From: Amycolatopsis methanolica 239
GTDB lineage: Bacteria > Actinomycetota > Actinomycetes > Mycobacteriales > Pseudonocardiaceae
Direction: 5' to 3'
Length of the DNA stretch: 64,000 nucleotides
NCBI RefSeq assembly: GCF_000739085.1
Contig: NZ_CP009110.1
Location: forward strand, 5,580,001-5,644,000
The notes beneath the pieces were generated by a model. The model did not search any database. It saw only the letters and a list, made by a program, of their open reading frames with translations, and was not told the origin of the DNA. Below, one piece after another: positions 1-8,204 of this stretch (position 1 is its first letter; each line of letters opens with the position of its first letter). The position numbers and the translations under genes are program-made.

Positions 1-246
1 CTGGCGATCGCCGCCGCGCGGCACGAGCTGCCGTTCGTCGTCGTGGCGCCGTCGTCCACAGTGGACCCGGACTTGACATCGGGTGAATCCATCGTCATCG
101 AAGAACGGGCGCCGGAGGAAATCGCCACCATTTCCGGCATTCCGGTCGCACCGCCCGGGACGAACGTTTTCAACCCGGCGTTCGACGTGACTCCGGCGGA
201 GCTGATCACCGCCGTGGTAACCGAAAAGGGCCCGATGGCACCCTGA
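1..246 (+). CDS. mtnA: S-methyl-5-thioribose-1-phosphate isomerase, C-terminal part
   Basis: The frame is open from the window edge, so only the last 81 residues are present. They carry the MtnA/eIF2B-type C-terminus: a VAPSSTVD segment, an IEER-PEE acidic stretch, then NPAFDVTPAELITA and a short tail. In this family the NPAFD(V/I)TP motif belongs to the active site of the isomerase, which converts 5-methylthioribose-1-phosphate to the ribulose form in methionine salvage. The gene ends at a TGA and is followed by about 95 bases holding the promoter of the next gene. The N-terminal part lies outside the window, so intactness cannot be judged. eIF2B-like paralogues are the main alternative, but the C-terminal motif fits MtnA best. 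Confidence 0.85.
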   Translation: MAIAAARHELPFVVVAPSSTVDPDLTSGESIVIEERAPEEIATISGIPVAPPGTNVFNPAFDVTPAELITAVVTEKGPMAP

Positions 247-328
247 ATTCCGTTTGCCGGATTCCCTACTTCCTTCGGTAACCTGGTAACGAATTCGCGG
301 ACGCGCTGGCTTTTCCCGGGCGCGGTTC

Positions 329-341
329 TAGTGTCTGCGCA
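329..341 (+). promoter_or_regulatory. Putative -10 element for a leaderless transcript of the S53 protease gene
   Basis: TAGTGT at 329-334 fits the actinobacterial TANNNT -10 element. It ends exactly seven bases before the ATG at 342, and no Shine-Dalgarno sequence is present. The same geometry recurs upstream of several cob genes in this window. A weak TTTTC-containing stretch near 311-315 could act as the -35 region. Confidence 0.5.
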
Positions 342-2255
342 ATGCGAAGAGCATTGACTGTTGTCGCGGCGCTGGCGCTGGCCGGTGGTGTGCTCGTTCC
401 GGGCGCCGCCGCGCAGGGGCGCGCGGTGATCCCGCTGTCCCACCCGCTGTGGGCGACCCCGCAGGCCAAGGTCGCCGATTCCGCCCCGTCCGCGAAGCTC
501 AGCTTCCGGGTGTACCTGACCATGCGCGACCAGGCCGGCGCGGACGCCACCGCCCGCGCCGTGTCCGACCCGTCCAGTTCGTCGTTCCGCCGGTACCTGA
601 CGCCGGACCAGGTGCGCGACCGGTTCGCCGCGACCGACGCGACGCTCGGCGCGGTGCGGAACTGGTTGTCCGGCAGCGGGTTCAGCATCGGCGAGGTCCC
701 CGCCAACCGGGCCTACGTCGAGGCGACCGGCACCACCGGCCAGGTCGAGCAGGCGTTCGGCGTGGACCTGGCGCGCTACCGCGTCGACGGGCAGGTGCTG
801 CGGGCCGCGGATCGCGAACTGTCGGTGCCGGCCGCGCTGGCCGGGGACGTGCTCGGCGTGATCGGCGTCGACCAAGCCGGCGCGCTGATGAAGCCGGACA
901 CCACGGACGGATCGCCCGCGGACGTGCCGCCGTCGGACGGTTTCCGCAACGCCCCGCCGTGCAGCGCGTACTACCGCGAGAAGATCGACACCACCGACCC
1001 GGCGTACCGCGGGCAGCAGCGGCCGTACGCGCCGTGTGGCTACACGCCCGCGCAGCTGCGGTCGGCCTACGGGCTGGACAAGGTCCGCTCCGACGGCAGC
1101 GGCACCACGGTGGCCATTGTGGACGCCTTCGCCTCCCCCACGCTGTACACCGACGCCGCCGAGTACGCCAGGCGGAACGATCCGGCGCACCCGCTGCGGC
1201 GGTCCCAGTTCGCGGAGAAGGTGTTCCCCGCCAACGTCGACCAGGAGCCGCCGGACCAGTGCGACGCGGCAGGCTGGTACGGCGAGCAGACGCTGGACGT
1301 CGAGGCCGTGCACGCGATGGCGCCCGGCGCGAAGGTCCTGTACGTCGGCGGGTCCGACTGCCAGGACGCCTCGCTCGACGAGGCCCTGAACTGGATCGTC
1401 GCCGGGCACGAGGCGGACATCATCTCCAACTCCTACGGCGACGCGGGCGAGGACATTCCGGCCGCCGAGGTGCGGGTGTGGACGCAGATCGCGCAGCAGG
1501 CGGCGATGGAGGGCATCGGCGTCTACTTCTCCTCCGGCGACAACGGTGACGAGGCCGCCCGGCTGGGCGGCCCGTCGGCGGACTTCCCGGCGTCGGACGC
1601 GTGGGTGACCGCGGTCGGCGGGACGAGCCTCGCGGTCGGCAACGACGGCCGGACGCTGTTCGAAACCGGCTGGGAGACCGGCAAGAGCACGCTGACCGGC
1701 GGGACGTACGGCCCCGCCGCGTACACGTCCGGTTCCGGCGGCGGCACCAGCGTGCTGTTCGACGAGCCGTTCTACCAGCGGGGTGTCGTGCCGGACGCGC
1801 TCGCGGCGCAGAACCAGCACGGCAAGGCGAAGGGCCGCGTGGTGCCCGACATCTCCGCGGTGGGCGACCCGAACACCGGTTTCCTGGTCGGGCAGACGCA
1901 GACCTTCCCCGACGGCGTGTACTACGACCAGTACCGGATCGGCGGCACCAGCCTGTCGTCGCCGCTGCTGGCCGGGATCATGGCGGTGTCGGACAGCCTG
2001 TCCGGGTTCCACCACGGGTTCGTCAACCCGGTCATCTACCGGGCGGGCGGCACGCCGGCGATCAAGGACGTGCGCCACGTGGACGGCGCGGTGATGCGGG
2101 TCGACTACGCCAACTCGGTGGACGCGAGCGGCGGCCTGATCACCTCGGCGCGTGAGCTGGACTGGCCGGGCCTGACCATCCACACGACGCCCGGGTACGA
2201 CAACGTGACCGGGCTGGGCGCGCCGAACGGCCTGGCGTTCCTGCTCCTGCCCTAG
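342..2255 (+). CDS. Secreted S53 family (sedolisin/kumamolisin-type) serine-carboxyl peptidase
   Basis: The 637-residue protein begins with a basic stretch and a hydrophobic Sec-type signal peptide, with likely cleavage near residue 24 (GAAAQG). Residues about 30-180 form the pro-kumamolisin activation domain, so the enzyme is made as a zymogen. The catalytic domain holds the sedolisin residues: E315 and D319 in GEQTLDVE, D367 in ISNSYGD, and S537 in GGTSLSSP. The C-terminal DVRHVDG and GYDNVTGLGAPNG segments resemble the family's calcium site. These enzymes degrade proteins extracellularly, usually at acidic pH. The ATG start sits seven bases after a -10 element, and a strong stem-loop follows the stop, so it appears to be a single-gene transcript. 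Confidence 0.93.
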   Translation: MRRALTVVAALALAGGVLVPGAAAQGRAVIPLSHPLWATPQAKVADSAPSAKLSFRVYLTMRDQAGADATARAVSDPSSSSFRRYLTPDQVRDRFAATDATLGAVRNWLSGSGFSIGEVPANRAYVEATGTTGQVEQAFGVDLARYRVDGQVLRAADRELSVPAALAGDVLGVIGVDQAGALMKPDTTDGSPADVPPSDGFRNAPPCSAYYREKIDTTDPAYRGQQRPYAPCGYTPAQLRSAYGLDKVRSDGSGTTVAIVDAFASPTLYTDAAEYARRNDPAHPLRRSQFAEKVFPANVDQEPPDQCDAAGWYGEQTLDVEAVHAMAPGAKVLYVGGSDCQDASLDEALNWIVAGHEADIISNSYGDAGEDIPAAEVRVWTQIAQQAAMEGIGVYFSSGDNGDEAARLGGPSADFPASDAWVTAVGGTSLAVGNDGRTLFETGWETGKSTLTGGTYGPAAYTSGSGGGTSVLFDEPFYQRGVVPDALAAQNQHGKAKGRVVPDISAVGDPNTGFLVGQTQTFPDGVYYDQYRIGGTSLSSPLLAGIMAVSDSLSGFHHGFVNPVIYRAGGTPAIKDVRHVDGAVMRVDYANSVDASGGLITSARELDWPGLTIHTTPGYDNVTGLGAPNGLAFLLLP

Positions 2256-2262
2256 CGGTGCC

Positions 2263-2295
2263 CGTGGCGGCCACCGGAAGGCGGTGGCCGCCACG
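2263..2295. terminator. Stem-loop terminator after the S53 peptidase gene
   Basis: A perfect 14-bp inverted repeat (arms 2263-2276 and 2282-2295) encloses a five-base loop, eight bases after the stop codon. No T-run follows, as is common for actinomycete terminators. It would also limit read-through on the other strand from the response-regulator gene. Confidence 0.75.
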
Positions 2296-2507
2296 GTCAT
2301 CTCCGCTGGGTGGGACTACCGGGGAGCAGTTCGAGGCTGAGCCCCAGGAACCCGCCGCCGGGGTCGAGGCGGTGGCCCGGCAGCTCGGGGGTGCCCGGCG
2401 AGGTGAGCCGGTTCGCGGGCGGGTCGCTGCCGGTCTACGCGTGCCGCGATGACCTGGTGGTCCTCAAGCTGCGTCCGCCTGTCCAGCCCGTGAGCTGTCC
2501 CGGAAGG

Positions 2508-2591
2508 GCAACTCGGCGCCCCCCACAGCCAACTCGGCGCCCGGGATGGCAAACACGGCGCGCGCAGGGGCAAACACGCGGCGGGCCGGGT
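2508..2591. repeat. Cluster A of a 21-nt tandem degenerate repeat, four units
   Basis: Within the roughly 400-base gap between the protease and response-regulator genes, the element AAC(T/A)CGGCGC or its variant recurs at 2511, 2532, 2552 and 2573, that is about every 21 bases. On the minus strand the units read GTGTTTG or GAGTTG(G/C) followed by 14 variable GC-rich bases. No convincing gene covers the cluster. Apart from the terminator and this repeat I see nothing in 2256-2659. Confidence 0.7.
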
Positions 2592-2659
2592 TCACCGAGG
2601 CGACGAACTTCGTCAAGTTCTACCGCCGCCTGACCGCCGCCACCCCGCGCGGCGCCTGC

Positions 2660-3280
2660 TCACAGCAGCCCGGCCTCGGACGCCTTCCCGATCGCCTCCA
2701 CGCGGTTGCGCGCCCCGAGCTTGTGCAGCGCGGACTGCAGGTACGTCTTCACCGTGTTCCGCGTCAGCCCGGTCGTCTCCGCGATCTCCGGGTTCGTCTG
2801 GCCCTGCGCGGCCAGCCGCAGGACCTCGTACTCCCGCCGGGTCAGGCCGCTGCGCGCCAGCGCGTCCGAGCGCGACGAGTGGTCCGGCAGGATCCGCGGG
2901 TCGACCACGCGCTCCCCGCGCAGCACCCGCCGCAGCGCGGACACCAGGTCGGTGCCCGCCACGTCCTTCAACAGGCACCCGTTGGCGCCCGCGTCGAGCG
3001 CGGCCAGCAGCCCCTGGTGGTCGCCGTGCGCGGTGAACACCACGATGCGCCCCGCGGGGTGCACCTGGCGGAGCCCGGCGATCACCTCCGGCGCCAGCAT
3101 GTCCGGCAGCCGCAGGTCGAGCAGGATCAGGTCGGGCCGCAGCTCGCCGACCCGCAGCAACGCCACCCGCCCGGACTCCGCGCTGCCGATCAGCTTCAGC
3201 GACGGCTCGGCCCGCAGCAGCAGGGTGACCCCGTCGCGGACCACGGGATGGTCGTCGACCACCAGCACCGTCGCCGTCAT
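2660..3280 (-). CDS. NarL/LuxR-family response regulator
   Basis: The 206-residue protein has an N-terminal receiver domain with the acidic pair near residues 9-10, phospho-acceptor D55 in LILLDLRLPD and the switch Thr in VVFTAHG. A C-terminal LuxR/GerE helix-turn-helix follows (about residues 140-205; LTRREYEVLRLAAQG and NTVKTYLQSALHKLG). Its ATG overlaps the stop of the upstream sensor kinase by four bases (ATGA), so the two are translationally coupled. The pair is divergent from the liv-type importer operon, which makes that operon a candidate target. That link is inference from position only. Confidence 0.93.
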   Translation of the reverse strand: MTATVLVVDDHPVVRDGVTLLLRAEPSLKLIGSAESGRVALLRVGELRPDLILLDLRLPDMLAPEVIAGLRQVHPAGRIVVFTAHGDHQGLLAALDAGANGCLLKDVAGTDLVSALRRVLRGERVVDPRILPDHSSRSDALARSGLTRREYEVLRLAAQGQTNPEIAETTGLTRNTVKTYLQSALHKLGARNRVEAIGKASEAGLL

Positions 3281-4482
3281 GGCACTTCGGGCACCCAGGC
3301 CCGCAGTGTGCAGCCGCCGTCCTCGTCGCGGACCAGGCTCACCCGCCCGCCCAGCCGCGCGGCCCGCTCCGCCAGCGAGCGCAGGCCCATCCCGGTGCCG
3401 GGCGAGTCCTCGGCGTCCTCGCCGCTGCCGTCGTCGGCGACCACGACCTGCACGCCTCCCCCGCTCGGCCCGAGGCTCACCACGACCGAGCAGGCACGCG
3501 CGTGCTTCTCGACGTTGAGCAGCCCCTCCCGCACCGCGCACACCAGCAACGACGTGCGCTCGGCGTCCAGTGGCCGCACGGGCGCGAGCTGCACGAACCG
3601 GGCCGGCAGCCCGCAGCGCGCCTCGAACGAGCGGCAGTGCTCGGCCAGCTCGACCGGCAGCGCCCGTTCCGGCGTGGACTCCGACAGCGACAGCAACGAC
3701 TCCCGCAGCGCCCGCGACGCCGCCGACACGTCGCCTTCCAGGCGGCACAGCCGGCCCTCCAGCACCGGGTCGCCTGCCACGTCCTGGTGCAGGTTCCGCA
3801 CCTGCACGCCGATCGAGAACAGCAGGGCCCCGACCGAATCGTGCAGCGCGCTCTGCATCCGGCGCCGCTCGGCGGAGATCGCGTCGGCACGGTCGGACTC
3901 GGCGACGCCGGCCAGTTTGAGCGCGAACGCGGCCTGGTCGGCGATGCCCTCCAGCCGCCGCACCGCGTCGTCGCCGAAGTCGGCGGGCTCGCGCATCGCG
4001 GCGTAGGCGATGGCCAGCGTCTCCGGTTTGCCACGCACCCGGCTGATGATCGGAACGGTCAGCAACGCGGCGAGCCCCTCGCCCGCGACCTGCGCGTCGA
4101 ACTGGTGCGTGATGGTCGGCGCCCGCAGGTAGTCCGACACCTTCACCGGTTTGCCGGACGCTAGTACCCGGCCGCCGACGCCCTGGCCGGTGGGCACCAC
4201 GAGGTTCTGGATCGCGTCGGTGCGGTTCCCGGCCATCCACCGGATGACGGCCGTGCCGGGTCGCTCCAGCTCACCCACGAACGCGGCGTGCACGCCCAGT
4301 GACTCCCGGATGAGGTGCGCCGTGCCCTGCAGGGCTATCACCCGGTCGAGGGTCCCGAGCAGACCTTCGCGCTCGCGCAGCAGTTCGTCGAGCACGTTGC
4401 TGTGCTCGACGGCACGATCCGCGGCGACGCGCTGCTCTGCGGTCACGCGCCCACGATCGCACATCGGATCCGATCCGGACAT
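3277..4482 (-). CDS. GAF-domain sensor histidine kinase (HisKA_3 type)
   Basis: The 401-residue protein has an N-terminal helical segment, a GAF domain at about residues 45-190, a HisKA_3 dimerisation domain with phospho-acceptor H214 (SALHDSVGALL), and a HATPase domain with N-box-like and G-box motifs (VVADDGSG, GTGMGLRSLAERAARLGG). No membrane segment is visible, so it probably senses a cytoplasmic ligand. An AGGAGG lies only two bases before the ATG at 4482. A second in-frame ATG six codons later has the same SD 20 bases upstream, so the true start is uncertain. It phosphorylates the downstream LuxR-type regulator. Confidence 0.92.
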   Translation of the reverse strand: MSGSDPMCDRGRVTAEQRVAADRAVEHSNVLDELLREREGLLGTLDRVIALQGTAHLIRESLGVHAAFVGELERPGTAVIRWMAGNRTDAIQNLVVPTGQGVGGRVLASGKPVKVSDYLRAPTITHQFDAQVAGEGLAALLTVPIISRVRGKPETLAIAYAAMREPADFGDDAVRRLEGIADQAAFALKLAGVAESDRADAISAERRRMQSALHDSVGALLFSIGVQVRNLHQDVAGDPVLEGRLCRLEGDVSAASRALRESLLSLSESTPERALPVELAEHCRSFEARCGLPARFVQLAPVRPLDAERTSLLVCAVREGLLNVEKHARACSVVVSLGPSGGGVQVVVADDGSGEDAEDSPGTGMGLRSLAERAARLGGRVSLVRDEDGGCTLRAWVPEVP

Positions 4483-4622
4483 CCCCTCCTGGAGAGGGCA
4501 CGGTTGGGCAAAAGTCCGGCATACCTCTCCAAGTGGGGGTGTCGGACCGGCGAGGGCCGATCAAGGATTGCCGCCACCGAGAGTGACGCCCGTCACGCGA
4601 TCGGAGGAGGTGTGCGCCCCCG
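4483..4622. promoter_or_regulatory. Divergent regulatory region between the two-component genes and the liv operon, with an inverted repeat
   Basis: This 140-base region separates the sensor kinase start from livF. It contains the inverted repeat GTGACG-CC-CGTCAC at 4583-4596, just upstream of the strong ribosome-binding site GGAGGAGG (4603-4610) that serves the GTG at 4623. The inverted repeat is a plausible operator, possibly for the neighbouring response regulator. No experimental support is available here. Confidence 0.45.
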
Positions 4623-5411
4623 GTGTTGAACGTCCGAGACCTGCACGTCCGCTACGGCCGCTCGGTCGCCGCACTCCACGGCGTCGACCTGGCGGTACCC
4701 GACGACGGGGTCCTCGCCGTACTGGGCAGCAACGGCGCGGGCAAGTCCACGCTGCTCCGGACGATCTCCGGCACGCTCAAGCTGCACCGCGGCGTCGTCA
4801 CGCGCGGTGAGGTCCGGCTCGGCGAAACGCGGATCGACCGGCTCGACCCGGCGGCCATCGTGCGGCTTGGTGTGGTCGGCGTGCCGGAAGGCCGTCAGAT
4901 CTTCACCCGCATGTCCGTCGACGAGAACCTGCGCGCCGGTGGCATCGCCGTGTCGCCGGAGCGGCGGGCCAAGGCCCGCAAACGCGTGCACGAGCTGTTT
5001 CCCGTGCTGGGCGAGCGCGCCCGGCAGCGCGCCGGGCTGCTCTCCGGCGGCGAGCAGCAGATGCTCGCGATCGGACGGGCGCTGATGTCCACACCGCAGG
5101 TGCTGCTGCTCGACGAGCCGTCGCTCGGCCTGGCACCGAAGGTGGTCGAGCAGATCAGCGGCATCATCCGCGAGATCCACGCACAGGGCACCTCGGTGGT
5201 GCTGGTCGAGCAGAACGCGGTGATGGCGCTGAACGTCGCCGACCACGCCGTCGTGCTGGAGGTCGGCACCGTCGCGCTCGCCGGCCCCTCCGACGAGCTG
5301 TCCCGCAGCGAGGACGTCCAGCGCCTGTACCTGGGCGGGCACGCGGAAACCCAGGTCGCGGAGGCTGCGGCCGGTCCGCGCAAGCATTTCCTGTCGAGGT
5401 GGGGCGGATGA
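4623..5411 (+). CDS. livF: Branched-chain amino-acid-type ABC transporter ATP-binding protein
   Basis: The 262-residue ATPase has Walker A (GSNGAGKST), the Q-loop region (EGRQIFTRMSV), signature LLSGGEQQMLAIGRA, Walker B (VLLLDEPSLGLAP) and switch His region (VVLVEQNAVMAL). These spacings and the C-terminal end match LivF of HAAT importers. The GTG start at 4623 is 12 bases after GGAGGAGG. It opens a five-gene operon and overlaps livG by four bases. It hydrolyses ATP on the cytoplasmic side to drive uptake of a branched-chain amino acid or a related amide/organic solute; the substrate cannot be read from the sequence. Confidence 0.92.
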   Translation: MLNVRDLHVRYGRSVAALHGVDLAVPDDGVLAVLGSNGAGKSTLLRTISGTLKLHRGVVTRGEVRLGETRIDRLDPAAIVRLGVVGVPEGRQIFTRMSVDENLRAGGIAVSPERRAKARKRVHELFPVLGERARQRAGLLSGGEQQMLAIGRALMSTPQVLLLDEPSLGLAPKVVEQISGIIREIHAQGTSVVLVEQNAVMALNVADHAVVLEVGTVALAGPSDELSRSEDVQRLYLGGHAETQVAEAAAGPRKHFLSRWGG

Positions 5412-6178
5412 TCCCGGAACTGCGCGTCGAGCACCTCACGCTCCGCTTCGGCGGGCTGACCGCGCTGGACGACGTCTCCTTCACCGTGGCGCCCGGTTCG
5501 CTGCACGCCCTCATCGGGCCCAACGGCGCCGGGAAGTCCAGCTGCTTCAACGTGATCAGCGGCCTCTACCGCGCCAGCGAGGGCCGCGTGCTGCTCGGCG
5601 ACAAGGAGCTGACCGGCATGCGGCCGCACAAGATGGCGAAGCTCGGCATCGGCCGGGCCTTCCAGAACGCGGCGCTCTCGCCGGGGTCGACCGTGCTGGA
5701 CAACGTGATGCTCGGCAGGCACGCCCTCACCCGCGGCGGGTTCCTGGAGTGCGCCCTGCGCGCGCCGTGGACGGTGCGGGCCGCGCGCAAGCACACCGAA
5801 CGGGCCAAGGAGATCTGCGACTTCCTCGGCATCGGCAGGCTGCTGCACACGCCGGTCGCCGCGCTGCCCTACGGCGAGGTCAAGCGCGTGGACATCGCCC
5901 GCGCGCTGGCCGTGGAACCGGTGCTGCTCCTGCTGGACGAGCCCGCTGCGGGCATGAACGCGGCGGAGACCGCCGACCTGGCGGCCACGATCCACGACGT
6001 GCGCGACGAGCTGGGCATCTCGATCCTGCTGGTCGAGCACGACATGGGCTTGGTGATGGGCATCGCCGACCGGGTCACGGTGCTCGACTTCGGCCGCTGC
6101 ATCGCCGACGGCCCGCCTGCCGAGGTGCAGCGGAACCCGGAAGTGATCAAGGCGTACCTGGGAACGGAGGCCGCGTAG
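5408..6178 (+). CDS. livG: Branched-chain amino-acid-type ABC transporter ATP-binding protein
   Basis: The 256-residue second ATPase subunit has Walker A (GPNGAGKSS), an inserted region after GRAFQNAALSPGSTV typical of LivG, Walker B (LLLLDEPAAGMNAAET) and the H-loop (ILLVEHDMGLVMGIADRVTVLDFG). The signature region reads ALPYGEVKRVDIARAL, with PYG in place of SGG, a common LivG variation. The start ATG at 5408 overlaps the livF stop by four bases. An in-frame GTG nine bases upstream is less likely. It pairs with LivF under LivH-LivM. Confidence 0.92.
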   Translation: MIPELRVEHLTLRFGGLTALDDVSFTVAPGSLHALIGPNGAGKSSCFNVISGLYRASEGRVLLGDKELTGMRPHKMAKLGIGRAFQNAALSPGSTVLDNVMLGRHALTRGGFLECALRAPWTVRAARKHTERAKEICDFLGIGRLLHTPVAALPYGEVKRVDIARALAVEPVLLLLDEPAAGMNAAETADLAATIHDVRDELGISILLVEHDMGLVMGIADRVTVLDFGRCIADGPPAEVQRNPEVIKAYLGTEAA

Positions 6179-7057
6179 ATGGAGACGTTCCTGCAACTGG
6201 TGGTGAACGGCCTCGGCAAGGGCGCGGTGTACGCGCTCCTGGCGCTGGGGTTCGTGATCATCTTCAAGGCCACCGAGGTGATCAACTTCGCGCACGGCTC
6301 GCTGGTGCTGTTCGGCGGCTACCTGGTCGTGGTGACCAGGGAGTCGCTGGGCTGGGTCGGCGCCTCGCTGGTCGGCATCGCCGGCGCCGGCCTGCTCGCG
6401 GTGGTCATCGAGCGGCTCCTGCTGTCCCGCTCGAAGCTGGCCGATCCGCACAGCCTGGCGCTGCTCACGATCGGCGTGGACGTGATCGTCGTCGAGGAGC
6501 TCGTGCGGCGCCTCGGCGTCGGCATCCCGTTCCTCGGCGAGGCATGGGACGCGAAACCGATCCAGGTCGGTGGCATCACGTTGTTCCGCACGCACCTCGT
6601 CGCGATGCTCGTCGCCGCGGTCCTGATCACCGCGTTCTACCTCGCGTTCAAGTTCTCCAACTGGGGCGTCGCGATGCGGGCCCAGGCGGAGAACCGGGAG
6701 GCGGCCGCACTGATGGGCATCCGCAGCCGCGGGGTCACCATGACCGCTTGGCTGGTCGCCGGCATGCTCGCCGGGGTCGCCGTGCTGTTCCTCGCCACGC
6801 AGGACTTCTCCGGCGCGGGCCTGTCCCGCGGCACGCACGCGATCGCGCTGGCCGCGTTCCCCGCCGCCATCCTCGGCGGGCTGGACTCGACCGTGGGCGC
6901 CGTCGTGGGCGGGCTGGTGGTCGGCCTGGTCGAGGCGCTGTCCGCGCAGTACATCTCGTTCGACTTCTCCAAGAGCGCGGTGTTCCTGGTGATGCTGCTG
7001 GTCCTGGTGATCCGGCCGTCCGGGCTGTTCGGAACGAGGGAGATCACCCGTGTCTGA
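6179..7057 (+). CDS. livH: Branched-chain amino-acid-type ABC transporter permease
   Basis: The 292-residue integral membrane protein has about eight hydrophobic segments. It begins with the typical LivH N-terminus (LVVNGLGKGAVYALLALGF) and carries the conserved cytoplasmic loop MRAQAENREAAALMGI that contacts the ATPases. The ATG follows the livG stop codon directly. It forms the membrane channel with LivM. Confidence 0.92.
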   Translation: METFLQLVVNGLGKGAVYALLALGFVIIFKATEVINFAHGSLVLFGGYLVVVTRESLGWVGASLVGIAGAGLLAVVIERLLLSRSKLADPHSLALLTIGVDVIVVEELVRRLGVGIPFLGEAWDAKPIQVGGITLFRTHLVAMLVAAVLITAFYLAFKFSNWGVAMRAQAENREAAALMGIRSRGVTMTAWLVAGMLAGVAVLFLATQDFSGAGLSRGTHAIALAAFPAAILGGLDSTVGAVVGGLVVGLVEALSAQYISFDFSKSAVFLVMLLVLVIRPSGLFGTREITRV

Positions 7058-8204
7058 ACTCGCGACGCGGGCGACGGTCACCTCGGCGTCCGCGAAGGCC
7101 CCGGCGAAGCCCGTGCGCTGGCTGCGGCTGGCGGCGTGGCTGGCGTTGCTCGCCCTGCTGCTGGTGCTGCCGCTGTACCTCGGCGCGGAGTGGCTCAAGG
7201 CGGGCCAGTGGATGATGACCGGCGCGGTCGGCTCGATCGGGCTGACCATGCTGGTGGGCCAGGCCGGCCAGTTGTCGCTGGCGCACGCGTTCTTCCTGCT
7301 CATGGGCGGCACCACCTACACCGTGCTGGCCAGCGGCACCGAGGACGGCCGGGTCATCGGCTTCGAGCTGAACCCGCTGTTCTCGATGGTCTCGGCGATC
7401 GTCGTGACCGCCCTGCTCGGCTTGGCGTTCGCGCCGGTGTCCGGACGGCTGCGCGGCATCTACCTCGGGGTGGCGTCGCTGTCGCTGGTGTTCATCGGGC
7501 TCTACTTCGGGCAGTCGGCGGACCGGCTGACCGGCGGCACGTCCACCGGCCGCACCCCGGCGCCGTTCGAGCTGTTCGGGATCACCTTCGACAACTCCGG
7601 CGGGCTCGTGGTGCTCGGCGTTCCGTTCCGGCAGGCCGAGAAGATGTGGTACCTCTACCTGGCCCTGACGGTGATCGCGTTCGTGCTGGCGCGCGGCGCG
7701 GTGAACAGCCGGGTCGGCCGGTCCTGGCGCGCGGTGCGCGACCACGAGGCCTCCGCCGCCGCGATGGGTGTCAGCGTCGCCCGCGCGAAGGCCGGGGCGT
7801 TCGCCGTGTCCTCCGCCTACGCCGGGCTGGCCGGTGTGATGACCGTGCTGTGGTTCGACATCCTGAAGCCGGACGAGAACGAGTTCGGCACCTACGGCAT
7901 CAACGTCTCCATCGCCTACCTGGCGATGGTCATCATCGGCGGCCTCGGCTCGATCGGAGGCGCGCTGGTCGGCGCGCTCATCGTGTTCGGCCTGCCGCAG
8001 GTGTTGTCGCTCTACTCGACGCAGCTGGGGATCTTCACCGGGAGCGGCGAGGGCGCGTTCACCCCGATCCTCGTCAGCACCTTCGTCTACGGCGCCGCGA
8101 TCATCCTCGTCGTGCTCTTCGAGCCGGGCGGGCTCGCGGCGATCGGACGCCGGATCACCGGCGGCCTGCACAGGGAACGGAAGAAGGAAGGAACGTCCCG
8201 ATGA
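7050..8204 (+). CDS. livM: Branched-chain amino-acid-type ABC transporter permease
   Basis: The 384-residue permease has a long hydrophilic N-terminus followed by about ten membrane segments. It contains the LivM hallmark GQAGQLSLAHAFFLLMGG and the coupling loop WRAVRDHEASAAAMGV. The GTG start overlaps livH by eight bases. The C-terminus is basic (RKKEGTSR) and contains the SD-like AAGAAGGAAGGA that serves livK. Confidence 0.92.
   Translation: MSELATRATVTSASAKAPAKPVRWLRLAAWLALLALLLVLPLYLGAEWLKAGQWMMTGAVGSIGLTMLVGQAGQLSLAHAFFLLMGGTTYTVLASGTEDGRVIGFELNPLFSMVSAIVVTALLGLAFAPVSGRLRGIYLGVASLSLVFIGLYFGQSADRLTGGTSTGRTPAPFELFGITFDNSGGLVVLGVPFRQAEKMWYLYLALTVIAFVLARGAVNSRVGRSWRAVRDHEASAAAMGVSVARAKAGAFAVSSAYAGLAGVMTVLWFDILKPDENEFGTYGINVSIAYLAMVIIGGLGSIGGALVGALIVFGLPQVLSLYSTQLGIFTGSGEGAFTPILVSTFVYGAAIILVVLFEPGGLAAIGRRITGGLHRERKKEGTSR

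Noticed and set aside
4895..7315. Long minus-strand open frame opposite the liv operon
   Set aside because: Pure shadow of livF-livM codons, with no recognisable protein features.
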